A DNA stretch of 64,000 nucleotides, from assembly GCA_023375675.1 (NCBI GenBank), contig JALQBC010000017.1, positions 496,001-560,000 of the forward strand. Direction: 5' to 3'. A program made the translations under genes and the position numbers. This document shows, in pieces, positions 12,161-23,187 of the stretch. Below the pieces are notes generated by a model. It made no database searches and was not told the origin of the DNA. It was given only the letters and a program-made list of their open reading frames with translations. Source of the DNA: Cytospora piceicola. Lineage: Eukaryota; Ascomycota; Sordariomycetes; Diaporthales; Cytosporaceae. Every line of letters begins with the position of its first letter. Within the stretch, counting starts at the first letter, position 1.

Positions 12161-13423
12161 TATCCATTCGCTTTCATCTGAATCTCCTTTGTCTGATTCC
12201 GATTGTGTAGCCCATATATATCGTCTCTGGTTTATCCTTTCTACTTCCGCAATGTCATCTTTTCCGAGGATACTCTTCCAAGCCAACAAATACGAGTCAT
12301 CCTTGAAGCCATACTCGGGATCCAAAAGCCCATAGCCTACCATCCTTTCCGTATCCCAGATGACGAAGCCTAGGCGTCGAAAAGGCTCGAATGAAACATG
12401 CTGTAATGGTGAACAGAGGCCGCTGACAACATGGCCCCCGGCACCACCAGTGACTTCATGGAAGAAGATGTGGGTCCATAACAAATAATCACTGATGGTG
12501 TTCCAGTCTTGCTGTCCCTTGGCAGTAGGGTTCGACCAATCTCTCCTAGTTTGCAGAAATGCTGGGGCAGTAATGGTCTGTCTGTCATCCTTCGTGTAGT
12601 TCACGACCGACCAAATCAGCTCGTGTTCGAGGAGCGTGTTCTGCTGATACAGGAAGGGCTCTCCGACTTCATCCAACAGGTTCGGTAAGGGGACGTCGTA
12701 CAATCCCACCTCGGCCATGTCATTCAACTTCCGAACGTCGTTTTCCGGCCAATTAACCACAGAAGCATTGATGGCAGTTTTTAGTTCGCGGAAGAGCTGT
12801 ACACGCCAAAAAGCACGGAGAACACGTTGTTCCTCAACCCAAGTGGGGGGGCCTATATCGTGTACAGGAAAGGGTCTTTCCGCCGGTGTCTGTTGCCACG
12901 AAGGCACATAGTGGCCATCGGGGCCATAGTAATCACTTTCAAAGTGAAATTTGGTGTCCACGAGATGCGAGGGTCTCAGTGGCTTAAAACGATTCAAGTA
13001 GAACTTCAAACAGCTTATCGTAAGACATACGATTTTTCGATGAGTGGCGAGAAGCCCGCGTAACACAGTGACTGAGACGTCCGACAATATGGGGGAGGGT
13101 AGTGTCCACAGCGGCGGGTTGTAACGATGCGACGTGCTTTCATGCCTGACAAAGTTCCGAAAGCTGATAAGGTCGCAGGCTAAAGGTGGAAGAGATGAAG
13201 AACGGACCAAGGCGACGATGCGAATGAGAGCGCAGGTGTGTCCATAAGGGACACTAGATGACAAGACTCCTTCGAATATTTCAACGCCATAGACGTCGAA
13301 CAGACGAGATGCAGCTGGTGACGCCCGGAGAAGGTTATCGAGAGACTCGAGATCCGGCAGGTGAGTCAGTATATGTAGAAGAAGCTCTGGCGCAAGCCTT
13401 TCGAAAAGGGATTCGAGGTGCAT
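12152..13423 (-). CDS. F-box protein, C-terminus completed by a MITE
   Basis: Single exon, 423 aa, ATG at 13423. Residues 6-45 (LFERLAPELLLHILTHLPD and onward) are a clear F-box-like opening, the motif that binds Skp1 in SCF ubiquitin ligases. The remainder resembles the large, fast-evolving family of fungal F-box proteins with long, poorly conserved C-termini; no leucine-rich or WD repeats are apparent. The final codons CAG TGG TGA (Gln-Trp-stop) belong to the terminal inverted repeat of the adjacent MITE, so the ancestral C-terminus was probably different. Substrate and role cannot be inferred. Confidence 0.78.
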   Translation of the reverse strand: MHLESLFERLAPELLLHILTHLPDLESLDNLLRASPAASRLFDVYGVEIFEGVLSSSVPYGHTCALIRIVALVRSSSLPPLACDLISFRNFVRHESTSHRYNPPLWTLPSPILSDVSVTVLRGLLATHRKIVCLTISCLKFYLNRFKPLRPSHLVDTKFHFESDYYGPDGHYVPSWQQTPAERPFPVHDIGPPTWVEEQRVLRAFWRVQLFRELKTAINASVVNWPENDVRKLNDMAEVGLYDVPLPNLLDEVGEPFLYQQNTLLEHELIWSVVNYTKDDRQTITAPAFLQTRRDWSNPTAKGQQDWNTISDYLLWTHIFFHEVTGGAGGHVVSGLCSPLQHVSFEPFRRLGFVIWDTERMVGYGLLDPEYGFKDDSYLLAWKSILGKDDIAEVERINQRRYIWATQSESDKGDSDESEWIQW

Positions 13424-14441
13424 GTTTATTGAGTACTTAATTAGGGAAGATGAGACATATAAAGATATTATTTCCGTGCCTACTAGAGTACTTAAGTAGG
13501 TAGTCCGTCGTTTTGTAGAAGGGGAAACATCTTTATATCCATGGAGCGCAATGCGGGGTTGGGCAGGACCTCAGGATGGTCACCTGATCTAATATCACTC
13601 AGTACTATGTAGACTATATCACTATATCATCAATCATCAATTCTCAGCAGCGGCTGCCCAGGTGTCACCAGCTGTCTCCAGATATCGTTGCCCTTCAGCA
13701 ATTTTAGCAACCAATTACCGTCTCTAATAGTCGCTTCCTTCGCACTTATCGTGTTCTGCCCAGTCACCATTTGCGCATAGTCACTGTCCCCAGGCTCTAC
13801 GGACGTGCGTAATATGTAACAAAACTGACACGGTCAAAGTGAGAAGTGAATCATTACAACCACCAACGACAGTTTCCTTACAATAATTGCACTTGACACC
13901 AAGACTAGCAATTCCGTGAAACCATCGTAAAGAAACATAGTATCTCAGCAGCACTCAGAGATCAAGGAACGTGAGCCCGGCAAATCCGGGCCCTGTTCCA
14001 ATGTTCGTGTGAGATGCCCAGGTACTACCACACCCTGAAACCGCCCAGCATACGTACAGGGTCAGGCCCTCGCCTACACCCACTGACCAAATGGCAAAGG
14101 GAAGTACAAAAGGAGAACATGGTATTTTACTTTGAAAAGGGGGGGGGGGTGTTTCCTTGGTACCTTGTCTCCTTCTGATCTGTTGACGCTGAGGCCAGTA
14201 CATGTAATATGTGTGGCAGTCTGTGCTGGGAGCGGAGACGTGAGCAGCGAGGTCGTTACTGATTGTAACTTATGTAATTATTGTACAGTTCCATAATCGT
14301 CGACATATATCCACGCCATGCTTATGGTTGAGATTGTGGGGACAATGTTTCCCTCCTCTGATCCCCCCGGCCTTGTTCACTCGCAGCTTATCCCTTTCTG
14401 CAGGGCACGCTCCCACGTATGTTCCTAGCTTCGGCCCCGAG
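13424..14441. other. Intergenic between F-box and RNase III-like genes
   Basis: Holds the F-box promoter and the 3' flank of the next gene, plus a G11 run at 14139-14149. No supported gene. Confidence 0.5.
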
Positions 14442-15950
14442 CTACTCCAGCGGTTTTTGTTTTTCTGGTTTTTGCTTTTCCAGATCCCGGAGTGATTGCT
14501 TGGCAACATTCAATCGCGAGTCGAGTTCCGCTAGCTTCGACTCAAACACTTCTATCGCTGTCTGGCCCTTCCGTCGAGATCGCTTCTTTTGTTGTGCATG
14601 TACTTGCCTTTGGTTATTGAGCGACTTGATCTTTGACCTCAGGTTTGACAACTCCATCCTTCGTTGTTTCCGGTTCAAGACGAGCGTCTCTCCTGTTGTT
14701 GAGGATTCTTCGGTGTCTTGCGAATCTTCGGATGGTTCTGCGCCCGTGGTCGGCTCAGTAACCGTATCGGATCCATTTGCTGTGGAGGATTCCGCCACGA
14801 TATCCTCGGGTCCGGTTACGGTATTCGGCTTCACCACGGTGTCAGATTGTTTCGCGTCCGATTTTGCCGTGTCCGATTCTGCTGGTTTCGATTCTGCTGG
14901 TTTCGGTTTCGCAGAGCTGTCTGGTACCGTCTCGGCCTTCGGTTCAGTCGTGATATTCGACTTGGGCACCGTGTTTGCCGCCATGTTCGATCCGGCCATG
15001 TCGTCCGACCCGAGCCAGAACCGCTTCAGATTGCCCCACAGCGAAGTCTGCTGTCCCTTTCCAACCCGCTCCGCTTTTGCAGCTCTCTCATCCCTCCTTG
15101 CTCTCGAGGCAGCCTTCCTCGCTTTCTCTGCTGCCGCTCGCCTTCTTAACTTCTCGACTCTCTGTGCCGCTTCTTGCCTCTCTTTCTCGACTTGCAGCTC
15201 AGCGACCCTCTTCGCTTTCTCCTCCTTTCGTTTCTGCTGTATCTCCTCTGCTATCTTCATTGCTTCCACCCTTGCCTTGGTGGCCTCAAGCACAAGGCGT
15301 GCTTCATCGAGAGGTAGCCTGGCAATTCTGCTCCTGTCGCTCCTCGGTAGTACCTTTGGGTTGATCCTGAACAACATCGACTGCAACTCCCACTGATGTC
15401 CGGCGAAAAAGCGCTGAGGCAGGTTACGGCTTGTAGTCATTGCCTCGCGAGTCCACGCACGCTCTGGGACTTCGAGAAGCTTGTGCGAGATGCCACAACG
15501 GGCCATGACCCTCTTTAGCGCGTCCTCGCCGCCATCGTAATGCACTGCACCCAGGATGGCCTCGACGGTGCTAGCCATGGCATATGAACCTTCGCAGGGC
15601 TCCGGGACGGTAAGCTCGTCGAGGCCCAACGAGAAGCCGATCTTGCCGAGGGTGTCGTTGCAGAGACCTTGTGTCCGTACCTCGACCCATTGGATACCGT
15701 CTAGGTTTCTGTCATACCACTGGCCAGCGAGGTGAAACTGGGCCGCGGCATCGCCAACCAAGGCGAGGCGGGTGTTGCGCGTACGCCTTGCAGACCGCTC
15801 TTCGCCATTAGGTAGAACCAGGACCTTCTCGATATCCATGGCCTCGTACAGCCTCTCGACGGACTTGAAGTTGTAGCCGATGATCTGCTCCACACTAGCC
15901 AGCTTGGCTGCTGTGGATGCCGTCCTCGCCCAGCCACGGAGGGCCGCCAT
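14442..15950 (-). CDS. RNase III-fold protein with coiled coil, probably mitochondrial and non-catalytic
   Basis: Single exon, 502 aa; the first true ATG is at 15950. The N-terminus MAALRGWARTASTAAKLAS is basic and Ser/Ala-rich like a mitochondrial presequence. Residues ~20-160 show an RNase III fold: the signature helix reads NTRLALVGDAAA and the second helix ASTVEAILGAVHYDGG. Compared with active enzymes (NERLEFLGDA and DxxEA), Asp of GD and the final Glu remain, but two other metal-site carboxylates are Ala and Ser. Residues ~205-305 are a highly charged Lys/Arg/Glu coiled coil, ~330-430 an acidic Thr/Ser/Glu disordered stretch, and ~435-500 a second coiled coil. It may be a mitoribosomal RNase III-like protein (mL44/mL57 type) or a fungus-specific relative. 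Confidence 0.65.
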   Translation of the reverse strand: MAALRGWARTASTAAKLASVEQIIGYNFKSVERLYEAMDIEKVLVLPNGEERSARRTRNTRLALVGDAAAQFHLAGQWYDRNLDGIQWVEVRTQGLCNDTLGKIGFSLGLDELTVPEPCEGSYAMASTVEAILGAVHYDGGEDALKRVMARCGISHKLLEVPERAWTREAMTTSRNLPQRFFAGHQWELQSMLFRINPKVLPRSDRSRIARLPLDEARLVLEATKARVEAMKIAEEIQQKRKEEKAKRVAELQVEKERQEAAQRVEKLRRRAAAEKARKAASRARRDERAAKAERVGKGQQTSLWGNLKRFWLGSDDMAGSNMAANTVPKSNITTEPKAETVPDSSAKPKPAESKPAESDTAKSDAKQSDTVVKPNTVTGPEDIVAESSTANGSDTVTEPTTGAEPSEDSQDTEESSTTGETLVLNRKQRRMELSNLRSKIKSLNNQRQVHAQQKKRSRRKGQTAIEVFESKLAELDSRLNVAKQSLRDLEKQKPEKQKPLE

Positions 15951-16693
15951 CACGTCTTCGACCTTGGATGGGTGCCTGGTGGAGATGTTTCCCTTCTGTT
16001 TCGCCTCATTCGAGCTGATTAGCCGTGGTGGCGCGATTCGTGGCCGATAACACGGTCTATAATCGGAAGTACTGGCACGAGGTGGCGCGCGGTCTGGCGG
16101 CGGCTACGGGACAAGTAGAAAATTTAGCAGCGCGGGGTCATATGACCTAGCACGTGATATTACCATTTACGCGACAGTTGCGTGTCAGAGTTACTCAGGT
16201 GATCCAGAAACCATGTAATCAATCATATTTGACAATAGCAATCCATGATTTAAATCTGAAAGTCAGTATATCAGCAGGCGAGATGATCTTATCCTGTCGA
16301 GGCCCCAAAATCCTCTCCACTGAGATAAACCGAGGTGGAGATCGAGCATCAGGGTTAGGGCTGGGAGAACGCAGGGGGGTCAGGGGCTCCCGCTGTTTGC
16401 ATACTGTCGATCACACACTACTTAGTACTTAGGTACTTGACAAAGCAGTACACGTCCCAGGGGTTGAGAACCTTGGAAGGTTTACTATGGTATTGCCAAG
16501 GCGAAAAACGGTTGGCTGGACAAGGTACCCGTGGGTAGATATCTAGGTGCTGAGTACTGAGTAATACTAAGTACTTGAGTCGGTAATCCGGTCCATTAAC
16601 CCACCCGCGGGTAATGGTCCTAGACCTAGTTGCCGGTGCGATTATCCGACGTCCTCCTTCTGGCAGAATGCCGACGCCAACGACACTGCATTC
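15951..16693. other. Divergent intergenic region
   Basis: Lies between the RNase III-like gene (minus) and the Zn2Cys6 regulator (plus), so it probably holds both promoters. No gene supported. Confidence 0.5.
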
Positions 16694-19049
16694 ATGCCTG
16701 CCTCGCCATGCCCGACTCACCAGGCCACATTATCAGCTGCAATGTCCGACACTGCACGGCGCGAGAGACGGCGGCGGCGGCGGAGAGTAGCTGAACATGA
16801 CAGGAAGAGAGCCCCTCGAGCCTGCGATCGGTGCAAGACCCGCAAATCCAAGTGTATCGAAACCCCGTCTGGCGTCTGTGAGAGATGTCTTCGAGGATCT
16901 CACCCGTGCATATTCGCAAAAGAACTTAGCATGGAACGAAGCATCGCCGCGCTCGAAGAAGGCTACACGTCGGGCATGGATCTCAGTTTCGCTGACGAGT
17001 CTACCTTCATACATCCGACTCATGCTGAGGACGAGCCTGGGACCACGAGCCTGTCGGGTGAAATGACACCCCAAGCGCGTGAAAGCATTCCTCAGTGTGC
17101 GAATGTAGACAGAACCTCAGATGTCACTCACCATTCCTCCATGACTGAGGCCTTCATGTGGCCCAAGTTCCTTACGAGACTACGTGAAGCCTTTTGTCTA
17201 GAACCTCAGCCATCTTCACAGGAACGAGGGAGTCCTCCGAGGATTCGATCTGAACACACCACACCTCCTTCGATGGGCTTGGCAGAACAAAATCGTCTGA
17301 AAAAGGCTGTTGAGAGCTTCCCTCCACAAGCTGTCGGCCAGTTTCTCGTGTCTGTCTGCATAGAACACGGCACTGACAGCTTTTTCTACTTCGACCAAGA
17401 GCAGTTTACCACAGACCTTCGAGCCTTTTATTCTGACTCTGGCTCACCCCTTCGGCTTGATCCCAATTTTGTTTGTCTAGCGTTATCTGTATTCGCTCTT
17501 GGGAGTCAGTGGACCACCTTGGCCACACCTAGCAACCTTCATTCAGGGTCTATGACTGATAACAACGATCCGGGTCGCATCTTTTATAACCAAGCACGTG
17601 TTCTAATGGCCGACATCATGGATTCATCCTCGATTCGCTCAGTTCAAACTGCCTTCGTCCTGGGTGTCTATCTGATGCCCGCCAGTGCCATCGGCGCTTC
17701 ATACATATATATGGGCCTCGCACTTCGGAAAGCCCTGGCCCTGAATTTACATCGCGAGAGCGATGATGGCTACCTTAACAGCCGGGAAAGAGAGGTCAGA
17801 CGGCGACTCTGGTGGACAATCTATTCTTTGGAGAGGTAGTTCATTTATGTCACCATGAGATTACACCTATGCCCAGGCTAACATAATCCTCAGGACAACC
17901 ACAATCAAGCTCAACCGACCCAGAACCATCAACCAAGACATCATTACTTCCAAACTACCAGAGCCATATCCTCAAATGGACTCAGCCCAGATATTCGATA
18001 ACCTGCAGCACCAGATTGCAAACGCCAGTCTGGTCATGATCCTCGACAAACTGTCAGATACCCACGGGCATAGCTCTCCGCAAAATTTCGATACGGCGCT
18101 GAAGGAGTGGAAGAGGTCTCTACCCGTATCGTTGAAGTTGGAGAGCCAAAATCCAGATTCACCCAGTTATCGTGCAGTGGTCCACCTATATCTCAACTAC
18201 TATTTTGCGTGGATTGCCATGGGCAAGGTTTCTGTCGTGACTGTTGTCCGCGCTCATTTGCAATCAGCGTTGCGCGACACCCACCAAGCGAAACCGCGAG
18301 TTGCGACCACTGTTGAGACTCTCTCGAGATCCTGTATCAAAGCTGCCAAGAAGATGCTGCAGCTCTTTGAGCACCTGACGAATACCAAGAACTTGACAAG
18401 GTTCTCTTTCACAGACTTCCAAGGCTGCAGCATCGCCACTATCATCCTCTTCCTCGCTGGCATCATCGACATTGACGGAGGGTACACCCGCCGTGCGACG
18501 TTCGGACTTGATTGCCTGAAAAGCATGACAGGAGGCTGCCAAACAGCCAAAATGGGAGTTCGGTTTGTGGAATCTCTGCAGTCTATTGCCGAAGAGGCGA
18601 GCTCCAAGCTGCAGAGCGCGAAGGAGGCAGCGACACCGCAGTCATTTTCAGGCTCGAACACAGCAAGTACGTCAGGATATATCCAATGGGCTCGTTGGCT
18701 GGCGAATTCCGAAGCTCTGCAGGCTCGGAGTGGAAGTGAAGACTCGACTGCTGGAACAACGGTGCCTCTGTCTTTTGCCAGCCGCAATCCTTCTGCACCA
18801 GGAACCTCTCTGACAAATGAATCGGTGTCGGACTGGGAGCAAGCAGCTGCTATCCAACTCTCACAAATGGCAACCTCGAACTACCCCCCAGTACCCGAGC
18901 CAGAGCCCGGACCAAGGCCAATGCCTCTTGTTGATTCGTCTTCTCTGATGGAAGACCAGCTCCCACCATTCCTCTATGGTGACGATCAAATCTACCTGAT
19001 GGGTCTCACAGGATTGGATGTGCTCGACTTCGCCAGTCCCATGCAGTGA
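16694..19049 (+). CDS. Zn2Cys6 transcription factor with fungal-specific TF domain
   Basis: Two exons (16694-17835, 17894-19049) give 765 aa. The 58-bp intron has GTAGTT and CAG ends and rejoins AG|G to read SLERTTTIKLNRPRTI, a conserved fungal_trans motif, confirming the splice. An Arg-rich stretch precedes the binuclear cluster CDRCKTRKSKC...CERCLRGSHPC at about residues 45-75, which binds CGG-type half sites. The middle-homology domain covers about 225-480 (including LGVYLMPASAIGASYIYMGL and RRRLWWTIYSLER). The C-terminus is Ser/Pro-rich and acidic, probably activating. ATG at 16742 is an alternative start. It lies next to an amidohydrolase, a permease and an aldehyde dehydrogenase and may regulate them; regulation of the PKS cluster 12 kb away is not indicated. 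Confidence 0.9.
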
Positions 19050-19321
19050 GGCCAATCGTATACCCGAGAATGCCGGCTTCACTATCGAGCGGCCAAACTT
19101 CACATCATCAAGTGGCTCTGTCTAATAAACCGGCTTAGAAGTTTGTTCTTACTGGAGGTCACATGCCCCTCTGCTAACGACAGAGGTGGAAGCGCGCCCT
19201 GTCACAACTCCTGAGGTGACCGGTATAACGCACCACGGATTTATCTGCTCCCAGGTCTCGCGCAGAACTCAGAATGTTCATCATAAGGTATTTCTCCTTG
19301 TCTATAATACAACTATTTACG

Positions 19322-20665
19322 TTACAGAGATGACTTGATTTGAATGGGAACCACCACGTCCTCGACCAATGCACTCCACCTGGTCTTACATATCCTGCCT
19401 TCTTTGATGACCGCCATCACATTATTCTCAGGGTCGTCGAAGACTGTCACGTCTTCGAGTGGGTTTGACCTGAGAATTAGGATATCGGCCTCGAAGCCTG
19501 GTTTTATTTGGCCAAGTGAATCTTCTCTTCCAACCAACCGCGCTGGATTCACAGTCGCGCTTTGCAGCACCGCCAGAGGCGGCAAGACCTTTGACCGGAG
19601 AGCAAACTCAAACGTCTGCGCCTGGCCAAGGGGCCCCAGAAGATCGGTACCGTAGCATATAGTGACGCCAGCATCATGTGCGATCTTGAGAGCCTGAAGC
19701 CCCGCTTGGAGCACCACCTCGTTCTTAGACATGGACTCGGGAGGGAGGAACCCCTTCCACTTCGGGCTCGCCATCTCGGCATATGTGACCAGCGTGGGCG
19801 TCAGGAAGCAGTCCTTCTCCGCCATCAGCCTCGCCGTGGGCTCGTCGATGAAGTTCCCATGCTCTATCCCCCTCGCCCCGTTCTCGACACAATGCCGTAT
19901 CGCCTTCGCCGTGTACGCATGCGCCGTGACATAGGTCCCCGCGTTCGCAGCACACTCGACCATCGCCCGCATCTCGGCGCCGGTGAACTGCAGGTGGTCG
20001 ATCTTGTCCGTCGGGCTGGACACGCCCCCGGACCCCATGACCTTGATGAAGTCCGCGCCGCACCGGACCTCCTCCCGCACGGCCTGCATGCACTGCGGCA
20101 CGCCGTTGCACACGCGGCCCAGCCCCGTCGTCACGCCCCCGCAGCAGAAGGAGTGGTCGTGCGGCCCGCGGTAGTCGGCGTGCCCGCCGGACTGCGACAG
20201 CGCGTGCCCGGCGATGAACAGCCTGGGCCCCGGGAACACGCCGTCGGCGATGGCCTCCTTGAGGGCGAGAAGGGCGCCGCCGCAGTCGCGCACGCTGGTG
20301 AAGCCCCGGTGGAGCATCTGCGCGCAGACGTAGGGCTGCCGCAGGACCGACACGTCGTTGGGGTTGCCGAAGGCCTTGGACAGGTCGCCGAACCCCGGGA
20401 CCGCCATGAGGTGCACGTGGGCGTCTATCAGGCCTGGGGAGAGGTACTGGCCGTTGCAGTCGATGACGGTGTAGCCTTGGTGCTGGGCGTCCGAGGTCAG
20501 GGAGGGCGTGCTGTCGTCGATGGACTGGATCAAGCCGTTGTCGAGTTTTACGGCTGCGTTGGGGCGGATCGTGCCCTTTACGACGTCGACGATGTTTGCG
20601 TTGGTGAGAATGTAGCGCTTGGGCGGTGGCCGGAGCCAGGGCTTCAGGTCGGCTTCGGTAACCAT
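19322..20665 (-). CDS. Amidohydrolase-superfamily metal-dependent hydrolase
   Basis: Single exon, 447 aa, ATG at 20665, no signal peptide. It has the imidazolonepropionase/prolidase-like fold: a small N-terminal beta domain (NANIVDVVKG), then a metal-dependent TIM barrel. Visible ligands are H83 and H85 (DAHVH), K208 (FIKVMGSGG, the carboxylated-lysine position), H249 (VTAHA), H269 (IEHGNF) and D341 (CYGTD), so a binuclear site looks intact. The C-terminus returns to the beta domain (GFEADILILRSNPLED). Such fungal enzymes hydrolyse amide bonds of cyclic or N-acyl substrates, and ochratoxinase-type amidases belong to this subgroup. The substrate cannot be read here. It is divergent from the MFS permease, suggesting uptake and hydrolysis of one compound. 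Confidence 0.88.
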   Translation of the reverse strand: MVTEADLKPWLRPPPKRYILTNANIVDVVKGTIRPNAAVKLDNGLIQSIDDSTPSLTSDAQHQGYTVIDCNGQYLSPGLIDAHVHLMAVPGFGDLSKAFGNPNDVSVLRQPYVCAQMLHRGFTSVRDCGGALLALKEAIADGVFPGPRLFIAGHALSQSGGHADYRGPHDHSFCCGGVTTGLGRVCNGVPQCMQAVREEVRCGADFIKVMGSGGVSSPTDKIDHLQFTGAEMRAMVECAANAGTYVTAHAYTAKAIRHCVENGARGIEHGNFIDEPTARLMAEKDCFLTPTLVTYAEMASPKWKGFLPPESMSKNEVVLQAGLQALKIAHDAGVTICYGTDLLGPLGQAQTFEFALRSKVLPPLAVLQSATVNPARLVGREDSLGQIKPGFEADILILRSNPLEDVTVFDDPENNVMAVIKEGRICKTRWSALVEDVVVPIQIKSSL

Positions 20666-21268
20666 GTTGGCGGTGGTTATCTGGTGAAGTGGTCGATGAT
20701 TTCGGGTTGTCCACTGGCTGGGAATATTCAGTTACGATCGGAGTCTGTAACACTTCTGGATTCGAATTCTGTTTCGACGTCAATGTCGAAGATTTGAAGT
20801 TTGAAAGCGGTGCGGCAGTGGCATCAGAGCGTCATCGGCAAGCTGCTTATGAACCAAGTATCCGATAGTAAGTCGTCGGCAACCTGGCAGATCGCTTACA
20901 CCACAATCGGCAATCTGCCACCACTTATCAACGCGGAACAAAAGCGGCAATGACAACGGCAATAGCGTTAGATATTCCTCGAGAGTCATGCTTTCACCGC
21001 AAGTCATTCGGGCCACGGAGGGTTCCGATAAGCATGTTGAACGAAGTTGATAAATTTCCAGGCCCCCACGTGAAAGGAAGAGTGGCCTGCAGCTGAGCTG
21101 GTTCGACTTAGAAAAACGAATATCTCTTGATATAACCATCAGCTGTATCTCGCTTGACCGAATACTTTCCGGCCCCCTTCCAGCTTGTCAAGTAATGATT
21201 GGTTCGATCGCCCCAGAACATCAATATTAGAACCTCCATCTCACACAGCGGCTCCCCATCGCATCAGA
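20666..21268. promoter_or_regulatory. Shared divergent promoter, amidohydrolase / MFS permease
   Basis: About 600 bp separates the two oppositely oriented start codons, and no gene is supported between them. This supports co-regulation; no specific operator was recognised. Confidence 0.5.
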
Positions 21269-23187
21269 ATGTCCGAGGCCATGGATATGAAGAGTCGCCC
21301 TGTGGGTATCGACCCTGGTACTCCGCCATCCCACTCTGATGAGAAGACAGGCGATGTGTTAGAGCTTGGGGAGTCAAGTACTCCTGAGGAAGAAAGAGCT
21401 ATCTTGCGGAAGATTGATTTCACAATCCTGCCTATGGTTTGCGCACCCCCCCCCCCTTCCTCCGAACGAGCTTGAGTGTCTCTATGATGATGGATCAATC
21501 ACTAACATTGACTTTTCCAGATGTGTGCGGTCTTCTTTTTGCAATATCTGGACAAGCAGAGTCTGAGTTATGCAAGTGTAAGTAACGTCCATTTCCCCTA
21601 CATTGATGCCACCCGTCTGACGGTGATCGTTGCAAGGTGTTCGGTCTCATCACAGATCTGAACATGACTAGCAAACAATACTCATGGTGCAGCTCCATCT
21701 TCTACATTGGCCAACTGGTTGCTGAATACCCTTTCATCTACTTGATGAGTAGGTTTCATCTGACCAAGTTTGTCGGTATCACGGTGTAAGTGCTCCAAAT
21801 CAGCCTCCGGGGAGAACTACACTAAAACAACGCGCTCAGTGTCATCTGGGGAATCATCTGCATGTGTCTCGCCGCACCATCCAGCTTCGCCGGCTTCGCT
21901 GCCGTCCGATTTCTGCTGGGTTTTGCCGAGGGAGCTGTTTCGCCTGCCTTCATCACTATCACGAGTGTATGGTACCGGAAAGAAGAGCATGCCGTCAGGA
22001 CAGCGTGAGTACCTTCCAAATCAAAATGGCAATTCGATAAAACTACCGCTGACCTCTTCTCCAAGTCTTTGGATCAGCATGAATGGTCTGGCTCAGATAA
22101 TCGGATCCCTACTCATGTACGGCATCGCAAAGAACAGTTCACTATCGCTGGCCCCGTGGCGGACACTCTTCATCATTTGCGGAGCTCTGACATCCGCCTC
22201 TGGAGTCGTCTTCTATTGGTTTATGCCTAATGGCCCAAAAGACGCATGGTTCCTTAACGACCGCCAGAAGCATGTCTTGTCTCTCCGCATGGTCAAGGAC
22301 CGTGAAGGTGGAGATAAGACCAACTTTTCTGTCAGCCAGCTGAAAGAGGCTCTGATGGACGTGAAAACTTGGTTTGTTTTTGCATTTGGTGTACTTGTTA
22401 CGATGCAGTCACCAGTGTTGACCGTAAGTATCCACCCATCCCCCCAGGTTGTTCAACCTCGAAAGCCTCTTGACCCGAGCCTTACTAACTGAGCCGAATA
22501 GTTCGCATCCCTCGTCATCGGCAACATCGGATACACCAAGTTCCAGACCATGCTATACACCGCGCCATCCGGAGCAGTCCAAATCGCTCTGCTCTGGATC
22601 GGCGTTGCCGCATGCGTTCTGCTCCCGAAGCAGAGAGCTCTCGTTGCCATGGCCCTGGTTATCCCTCCCCTAGTAGGGTGCGTCTGCCTACTTGAGCTGT
22701 CGCTTGATGCTGGCTGGGGCATGATAGTCGCCTCGTGGCTGGTAAGCCCCCTCCACCCTGTATCTCCTCACGGGCCCTATTATCGTGACTAACACTGTGG
22801 AAACAGGCATCTTGTATCACAGCACCCTGGTCCATATTGATCTCGCTCACCGCCTCCAACGTCAAAGGGAACACAAAGCGATCCGTGGTCAACGTCATGT
22901 TCTTCGTTGGGTACAGCGCGGGTTGTATTGGTAGCCCTCAGCTGTGGACACACAAGCCTCGTTACTTCTCCGGAGTTGTAACTGGGATAGTGACATGGTG
23001 TCTGCTATTCGTGACTATCATGGCCTATCGCGTCGTTTGCTCTCGCGACAATGCGAAGAGGGCTATAGAGGAAGAGCAGGGCAGTTCCCAGACCGTGGGA
23101 GGCACGGGGGATTTGTTGGACGATACGGGTGCGCCAAGGACCGACTTGACAGATAAGGAGGACCGTGAGTTTAGGTACAGTTTTTAA
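21269..23187 (+). CDS. MFS permease, allantoate/nicotinate (Dal5/Tna1) type
   Basis: Seven exons: 21269-21436, 21521-21577, 21637-21785, 21840-22004, 22066-22423, 22502-22741, 22807-23187; total 505 aa. All introns are GT-AG with continuous phase; exon 2 codes only 19 residues (ending YLDKQSLSYAS), a conserved anion:cation symporter motif. The N-terminal tail (TPEEERAILRKIDFTILPM) and the segments FGLITDLNM, GQLVAEYPFIYLMSRF, RFLLGFAEGAVSPAF, YWFMPNGPKDAWFL and NVKGNTKRSVVN are typical of Dal5-family transporters with 12 TM helices. It is probably a plasma-membrane importer of a carboxylated or nitrogenous small molecule, supplying the adjacent amidohydrolase. Intron 1 carries a C11 run. Confidence 0.9.

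Noticed and set aside
19676..20797. 373-codon plus-strand frame overlapping the amidohydrolase
   Set aside because: The minus-strand frame has intact metal ligands and family motifs; the plus-strand one is low-complexity Arg/Val/Gly and has no domain.
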